64,000 nucleotides of DNA from Amycolatopsis mongoliensis. GTDB taxonomy: Bacteria; Actinomycetota; Actinomycetes; Mycobacteriales; Pseudonocardiaceae. Location of the stretch: positions 3,100,001 through 3,164,000 of the forward strand of contig NZ_CP127295.1 in the NCBI RefSeq assembly GCF_030285665.1, in the 5' to 3' direction. Below the pieces are notes generated by a model. The model had not been told where the DNA came from and did no database searches. It worked only from the letters and a program-made list of their open reading frames with translations. Both the position numbers and the translations under genes were made by a program. Numbering within the stretch: the first letter of the stretch is position 1; every line of letters starts with the position of its first letter. This document shows, piece after piece, positions 60,019 to 64,000 of the stretch.

Positions 60019-60855
60019 GTGACGCTCGAGAAGTGGCAGGCGGTGCGCGCCGCGCTGCCGGAGACCGGCGCCCGGTTCGCGGACCTGGTGGCCGGCGTGC
60101 GGTGCGGGGACGAGACGTCGCTCGGCGAGTGGTCGATCGCCGAAACGGCGTCGCACGTGGGGATGATCGCACTGATGTACACGTCGATGATCCGCGGTGA
60201 CGGCGGTCCGCTGCCGCTGCCGGGTCTCGAGGAGCCGATCGGCGCGGCCAGCGTGGACACGATCTCGCGGATGAACGCGCTGGCGCTCGAGCTCTACCCG
60301 GAACGCGACCCCGGCCGGCTGGCCGAGCGGCTGCGCGCGGACATCGCCGAGGTGCTGCTCGTCAGCGCGGACCTGGACCCGGAGAAGCCGGTGTGGTGGC
60401 TGGGCGGCTCGCGCGTGCCGGTCGCCGGCGTGCTCGCGCACCTGGTCAACGAGATGCTGCTGCACGGCCTCGACATCGCGCGGGCGATCCGGCGGCCGTG
60501 GTCGATCCCGGCGGCGCACGAGGCGCTGTTCCTGGAGCTGTTCCTGTTCGGCATGGTGCGCAACGACATGGGCCGGCTGCTCGACGACGCGACGCCGTCG
60601 CCGCGCCGGATCGCGGTCGAGTTCCGGTCGGCGTTCACGAAACCCGCGGTGCTCGCGTTGCAGCACGGCCGGTTGCGCGCGGAGGACCCGGACGGCACCG
60701 CGGACGTGCGGCTGACGTTCGACCCGGCGGTGCTGGTCCCGATGATGTTCGGCCGGATTTCCCGCGTGCGGGCGGTGCTGCGCGGCGGCGTCCGGATCGG
60801 CGGGCCGCGGCCGTGGCTGCTGCCGGCGTTCCTGCGGACCGTGCGGATGCCCTAG
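60019..60855 (+). CDS. Maleylpyruvate-isomerase/DinB-like protein
   Basis: 278 residues from the GTG at 60019. The four-helix DinB/MDMPI pattern is visible: LEKWQAVRAALPETGARFAD, LGEWSIAETASHVGMIALMY (first His), and VAGVLAHLVNEMLLHGLDIA (second and third His), the usual mycothiol-dependent metal site. The C-terminal half (PDGTADVRLTFDPAVLVPMM) is an SCP2-like domain. Probable mycothiol-dependent thiol transferase or isomerase. Its TAG stop is shared in the palindrome CTAG with the convergent reductase stop. Confidence 0.82.
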   Translation: MTLEKWQAVRAALPETGARFADLVAGVRCGDETSLGEWSIAETASHVGMIALMYTSMIRGDGGPLPLPGLEEPIGAASVDTISRMNALALELYPERDPGRLAERLRADIAEVLLVSADLDPEKPVWWLGGSRVPVAGVLAHLVNEMLLHGLDIARAIRRPWSIPAAHEALFLELFLFGMVRNDMGRLLDDATPSPRRIAVEFRSAFTKPAVLALQHGRLRAEDPDGTADVRLTFDPAVLVPMMFGRISRVRAVLRGGVRIGGPRPWLLPAFLRTVRMP

Positions 60856-61424
60856 TTCAGGACGCGGAACGTCAGGTGCGTCGCGTTCGGTGTCTCCTCG
60901 ACGCCGGTGCGTTCGAGCTTCACGTGCGTGCCGACCTCGGCGTCGAACAGCCGGACCCCGGCGCCGAAGAGCAGCGGGACGACGTGCAGGCGCAGCTCGT
61001 CGACCAGCCCGGCCAGCAGGTACTGCCGCAGAGTGGTGCCGCCGCCCATGACCATCACGTCGTCCTCGCCCGCCGCGGCTTTCGCTTGCCGCAGTGCGCT
61101 TTCCGGGCCGCCGGTGACGAAGGTGAACGTCGTCGGGCCCTTCACCACGGGCTCGTGCGGCCGGCTCGTCACGACGAAGACGGGCTTCTTGAACGTGCCG
61201 TCGTCCCCCCACGGATCGACACCGGCCTCGAACATCGTGCGCCCGACGACGAACGCGCCGATGCCCTCGAAGAGCCGGGCCGCGACCGTGGCGTCGGCGC
61301 CGGTGCCGTCGAACATCCAGTGGTGCAGCAGCTCGCCGCCGCGGCCGAGGGGATGCTCGGCGCTGGTGTCCGGCCCGGCGACGATCCCGTCCGCCGACAT
61401 GCTGATCTCCGCGATGACCGTCAC
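60852..61424 (-). CDS. RibD C-terminal/dihydrofolate-reductase-like protein
   Basis: 190 residues from the GTG at 61424, overlapping the stop of the upstream methyltransferase gene (GTGA). The fold signature is intact: VIAEISMSADGIVAGPD, FVVGRTMFE, PVFVVTSRPHEPVVKGP, VMVMGGGTTLRQYLLAGLVD and LHVVPLLFGAGVRLFD. These YyaP/YwjB-like proteins bind NADPH; substrates are rarely known. Convergent with the maleylpyruvate-isomerase-like gene, sharing 4 bases. Confidence 0.88.
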   Translation of the reverse strand: MTVIAEISMSADGIVAGPDTSAEHPLGRGGELLHHWMFDGTGADATVAARLFEGIGAFVVGRTMFEAGVDPWGDDGTFKKPVFVVTSRPHEPVVKGPTTFTFVTGGPESALRQAKAAAGEDDVMVMGGGTTLRQYLLAGLVDELRLHVVPLLFGAGVRLFDAEVGTHVKLERTGVEETPNATHLTFRVLN

Positions 61425-62395
61425 CAGCCGTCCCCCCATTCGGCATCCCGGGCCGCGCGGTACCGCGGGCCCTGCTTCTTCGAGACTGCCACGCCGGGCT
61501 TCAACCCGTCGGCAGCCGTGCAGAGGTCGAGCGCCACCCAGCCCTTGTGCTTCTTCGGGTGCCGGATGATCCGTGCGTCCGGCCGCTCCGGCACCGACCG
61601 CGACGCGACGACGTAGGCGAACTTCTCGTCCTCGAACCCGAGCGTCCCCGCCTTGAGCCGGCGGTGCAGGCCCGACCGCGGGAGCCGCGCGGAGAAGTGG
61701 CACCAGTCCTCGCCGGGCACGATCGGGCAGGCGGCGTCGTGCGGGCACGGCGCGACGACGTGCAGGTCCAGCTCGATCAGCCGGGCGCGGGCGGCGCGGA
61801 TCCGTGCGTAGCCCGCGGGGGTGCCGGGCTCGATCAGCGCGACCGCCCCGGCTTTGCCCGCCAGCCAGCGCACGACGTCGTCGCGGGTGGCTTCCGGCAG
61901 CTCGCCGAGCACGTAGGACAGCGTGACGAGGTCGGCTTCCGGCGCCGGCGCGGCCGGGTCGACGAACCCGCGCCGCCACTCGGCGTCCCGGACGGCGGGC
62001 AGTGCCGCCCCGGCGGCGAGCCGCTTGCCGAGCCCGATGGCCCCGGCGACCTGTTCCAGGACCGTGCAGCGGGCCAGCGACGGCCACACGGCGGCGGCCG
62101 CCCAGACCGCGGCGCCGGTGCCCCCGCCGACGTCGACCTGCGTACGCGGCTCGAAGCCGGGCGCGCGCGAAGCGGCTTCGGCGAGCACAGCGTGTACGGC
62201 CGCGTAGGTGGCCGGCATCCGGTAGCCGGCGTACGCGGCGACGTCGGCTTCGGAGCTGAGGATGGGTGAGGTCGCCGCGTCACCCCGGCGGTAGCGCGTG
62301 CTGAGCCGGTCGACGGACTGGGTGAGCCGCGCCAGCGGGTGCCGGGCCAGCTCGTCGTCGAGCGCGGAGGAGAGGTCTTCGGGGAGTACCGCCAC
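61421..62395 (-). CDS. Rsm22-like small-subunit rRNA methyltransferase
   Basis: 324 residues from the GTG at 62395. N-terminal helical part (LARLTQSVDRLSTRYRRGDA then YRMPATYAAVHAVLAEAASR), SAM-binding motif I TQVDVGGGTGAAVWAAAAVW, DLVTLSYVLGELPEATRDDV (motif IV region), ALIEPGTPAGYARIRAARAR and the Rsm22 tail CPHDAACPIVPGEDWCHFSA, with Cys residues, followed by RHPKKHKGWV. Length and order match the Rsm22/mitochondrial-type family. Acts on ribosomal RNA or the assembling small subunit. First of a two-gene coupled unit with the reductase. Confidence 0.87.
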   Translation of the reverse strand: MAVLPEDLSSALDDELARHPLARLTQSVDRLSTRYRRGDAATSPILSSEADVAAYAGYRMPATYAAVHAVLAEAASRAPGFEPRTQVDVGGGTGAAVWAAAAVWPSLARCTVLEQVAGAIGLGKRLAAGAALPAVRDAEWRRGFVDPAAPAPEADLVTLSYVLGELPEATRDDVVRWLAGKAGAVALIEPGTPAGYARIRAARARLIELDLHVVAPCPHDAACPIVPGEDWCHFSARLPRSGLHRRLKAGTLGFEDEKFAYVVASRSVPERPDARIIRHPKKHKGWVALDLCTAADGLKPGVAVSKKQGPRYRAARDAEWGDGW

Positions 62396-62540
62396 GGACG
62401 TCGATTCTTCCCTGTCCGAATTGCCCCGCCGAGGCCGCCCTGAGCTGCTAGTTTTCCGGCGCGAAAGTTTTTGGCGGACGCTGTCGATCCGGGGCGCGGC
62501 CGTTCGACGCGTAGGCGAGTGCGAACGAAGGGAGACCGCG

Positions 62541-62963
62541 ATGCGGTTCATGGTCATCGTCAAGACGAACGAGGACACCGACGGCAAGGCCCCCAGCGCC
62601 GAGCTGCTGGCCGAGATGGGGAAGTTCAACGAAGAGATGGTCAAGGCCGGCATCCTGCTGGCCGGCGAAGGCCTCGCGCCGAGCGCGGAAGGGGCCCGGG
62701 TCGTCTTCGACGGCAAGGAGAGCCCCAAGGTCGTCGACGGCCCGTTCACCGAGTCGAAGGAGCTCGTCGGCGGGTTCTGGATCCTCCAGTGCCGCGACCG
62801 CGACGAGTGCATCGAGTGGATCAAGCGGATGCCGAACCCCGAAGGCGAGCACGGCGAGGTCGAGATCCGGCGTGTCGCGGAGGCGTCCGACTTCGAGAAC
62901 ATGACGCCCGAGGTCGCGGAGCTGGAGGGACGGCTGCGCGCGCAGAGCGCCGGGGAGGCCTGA
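62541..62963 (+). CDS. YCII-domain protein
   Basis: 140 residues from the ATG at 62541 after GGGAG. MRFMVIVKTNEDTDGKAPSA, then VDGPFTESKELVGGFWILQC and the VEIRRVAE strand are the DGPF/YCII pattern. It has a C-terminal extension of about 20 residues rich in Glu. The TGA and next ATG overlap (TGATG). YCII proteins next to ECF sigma factors are a common actinomycete module; their role in sigma control is not established. Confidence 0.9.
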   Translation: MRFMVIVKTNEDTDGKAPSAELLAEMGKFNEEMVKAGILLAGEGLAPSAEGARVVFDGKESPKVVDGPFTESKELVGGFWILQCRDRDECIEWIKRMPNPEGEHGEVEIRRVAEASDFENMTPEVAELEGRLRAQSAGEA

Positions 62964-63310
62964 TGCGCTTCTTGGTGATGGTGAAGGCTTCCGAAGAGTC
63001 CGAGGCCGGGATCGGGCCCAGCACCGAAGAGCTGGAAACGATGTCGAAGTTCAACGAGGAGCTGCTGAACGACGGCCGGATCGTGCTCGCCGAGGGGCTC
63101 ACCCCGAGCTCGGAGGGTGTGCGGGTCATCTTCGAAGGCAACGCCGAACCGAAGGTCATCGACGGTCCCTTCGCCGAGACGAAGGAGCTCGTCGCCGGCG
63201 TCTGGGTGCTCAACGGCGAATCCCTCGAGGACGTCGTCGCGCTCATGAAGCGCGCGCCGAACCCCGAAGCCAAGGGCGGCGTCATCGAGATCCGCGCCAT
63301 CGCCGGGTAG
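62963..63310 (+). CDS. YCII-domain protein (tandem copy)
   Basis: 115 residues from the ATG at 62963, sharing one base with the previous stop. MRFLVMVKASEESEAGIGPS, then VIDGPFAETKELVAGVWVLN. It is clearly paralogous to the preceding gene and of normal YCII length. Cotranscribed with the following ECF sigma gene, 39 bases on. Confidence 0.9.
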   Translation: MRFLVMVKASEESEAGIGPSTEELETMSKFNEELLNDGRIVLAEGLTPSSEGVRVIFEGNAEPKVIDGPFAETKELVAGVWVLNGESLEDVVALMKRAPNPEAKGGVIEIRAIAG

Positions 63311-63349
63311 TGGGTTGCACCGCGCCGGATCACCCTGTCTGATGGCCGG

Positions 63350-64000
63350 GTGACGGTTGCGGACACCCGGAGCACGGTAGAAGCGGTCTGGCGGATCGAG
63401 TCGCCGCGGCTCATCGCGGGCCTGGCCCGGATGGCCCGCGGCGACGTCGGTCTCGCCGAGGAACTGGCGCAGGACGCGCTGGTCGCAGCACTGGAGCAGT
63501 GGCCGGAGTCCGGCGTGCCGCGCAACCCCGGCGCGTGGCTGATGACCATCGCCAAGCGCCGCGCGGTCGACCAGTTCCGCCGCAACGAGCGGTACGCGGA
63601 GAAGCTCGAGGAGGTCGGCCGCGATCAGCAGCTGGGCGAGGGCGTGCTGCCCGACTTCGACGCGGCCCTCGACGACCACATCGAAGACGACCTGCTGCGC
63701 CTGCTGTTCGTCGCCTGCCACCCGGTGCTGAACACGCAGGCCCGCGTCGCGCTGACGCTGCGCATGCTCGGCGGGCTGACCACCGACGAGATCGCGCGCG
63801 CCTTCCTGGTCCGCGAATCGACGATCGCGCAGCGGATCGTGCGGGCGAAGAAGGCCCTCGCCGCGGCGAAGGTCCCGTTCGAGGTCCCGGAGGGCGACGA
63901 GCGCGTCGCCCGGCTGTCGTCCGTGCTCGAGGTCATCTACCTGGTGTTCAACGAGGGGTACTCGGCCACTCGCGGCGACGACTGGATGCGCCCGGCGCTC
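63350..64000 (+). CDS. ECF-type sigma factor (SigJ/DUF6596-like), cut by window edge
   Basis: 217 residues visible from the GTG at 63350; the frame is open at base 64000. Region 2: LIAGLARMARGDVGLAEELA then ALVAALEQWPESGVPRNPGA. Region 4: LTLRMLGGLTTDEIARAFLV then ESTIAQRIVRAKKALAAAKV. Then VIYLVFNEGYSATRGDDW begins the DUF6596 extension. The full protein is expected to be about 400 residues. Partner of the two YCII genes just upstream. Confidence 0.9.
   Translation, partial: MTVADTRSTVEAVWRIESPRLIAGLARMARGDVGLAEELAQDALVAALEQWPESGVPRNPGAWLMTIAKRRAVDQFRRNERYAEKLEEVGRDQQLGEGVLPDFDAALDDHIEDDLLRLLFVACHPVLNTQARVALTLRMLGGLTTDEIARAFLVRESTIAQRIVRAKKALAAAKVPFEVPEGDERVARLSSVLEVIYLVFNEGYSATRGDDWMRPAL

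Overview
The window reads as chromosome from a high-GC actinomycete, most likely of the Pseudonocardiaceae (Amycolatopsis-like). The reasons are very high GC at third codon positions, frequent GTG/TTG starts, GTGA/ATGA stop-start overlaps, DUF3558 and DUF4232 lipoproteins, ECF41-type sigma factors and many STAND/TPR proteins. The genus is an inference; there is no rRNA marker here.

Left part (1 to about 15.8 kb) is an accessory, decaying region. It has a frame-broken membrane glycosyltransferase-like gene running off the edge, a secreted trypsin-fold/ricin-lectin protein with two catalytic residues replaced, a duplicated secreted gene whose second copy is frameshifted beside an IS5-type transposase remnant, a large ALF-repeat polymorphic toxin with an overlapping Imm8-type immunity gene, an integrase C-terminal remnant, and a type VII/ESX-like five-gene cassette (YbaB-like, two small proteins, WXG-type protein, DUF3558 lipoprotein). 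It ends at an orphan 3' half of a tRNA-Thr(TGT), which is the classic footprint of an integrated element. The left end of that element would lie outside the window.

15.9 to 23.2 kb holds a degraded gene, a strong terminator, an unusual tRNA-like cloverleaf with GTA at the anticodon position, an alpha/beta hydrolase, a SEFIR (TIR-like) protein with an NPCBM-like tail, small membrane peptides, and an XRE-NB-ARC-TPR regulator preceded by a 17-codon hydrophobic micro-ORF.

23.5 to 37.9 kb is a tellurite/stress (Ter) island. It contains three TerD-family proteins, a TerC/DUF475 membrane protein, a TelA-like protein, two uncharacterised partners (one carrying eight LDL-type repeats), a TIR-NB-ARC-TPR protein, a PASTA/NPCBM Ser/Thr kinase, an FHA-domain ABC transporter and an ion-channel-like protein, mostly in tight or overlapping order. 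An IS110-family element is inserted in the middle. The architecture suggests a membrane-coupled stress-sensing and cell-suicide or defence module.

37.9 to 49.2 kb holds a double-MerR regulator divergent from an erythromycin-esterase-like enzyme, a secreted beta-helix protein, an S53 (sedolisin) peptidase, a GNAT/DUF2716 protein, a secreted GH29 alpha-L-fucosidase with accessory carbohydrate modules, and an ECF41 sigma factor.

49.2 to 58.0 kb holds an RHS/YD-repeat protein that ends inside a long palindrome, and then a co-oriented cassette of S8 subtilase, ECF sigma factor, a small carboxypeptidase-regulatory-like protein and a TPR-CHAT caspase-fold protease. This is a second candidate conflict or programmed-death system.

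58.1 to 64.0 kb holds two secreted DUF4232 proteins, a decayed HAMP sensor kinase, a maleylpyruvate-isomerase-like protein, a RibD/DHFR-like reductase, an Rsm22-like methyltransferase, two YCII proteins and an ECF sigma factor cut by the window edge. Long perfect palindromes separate several gene pairs and form a small family.
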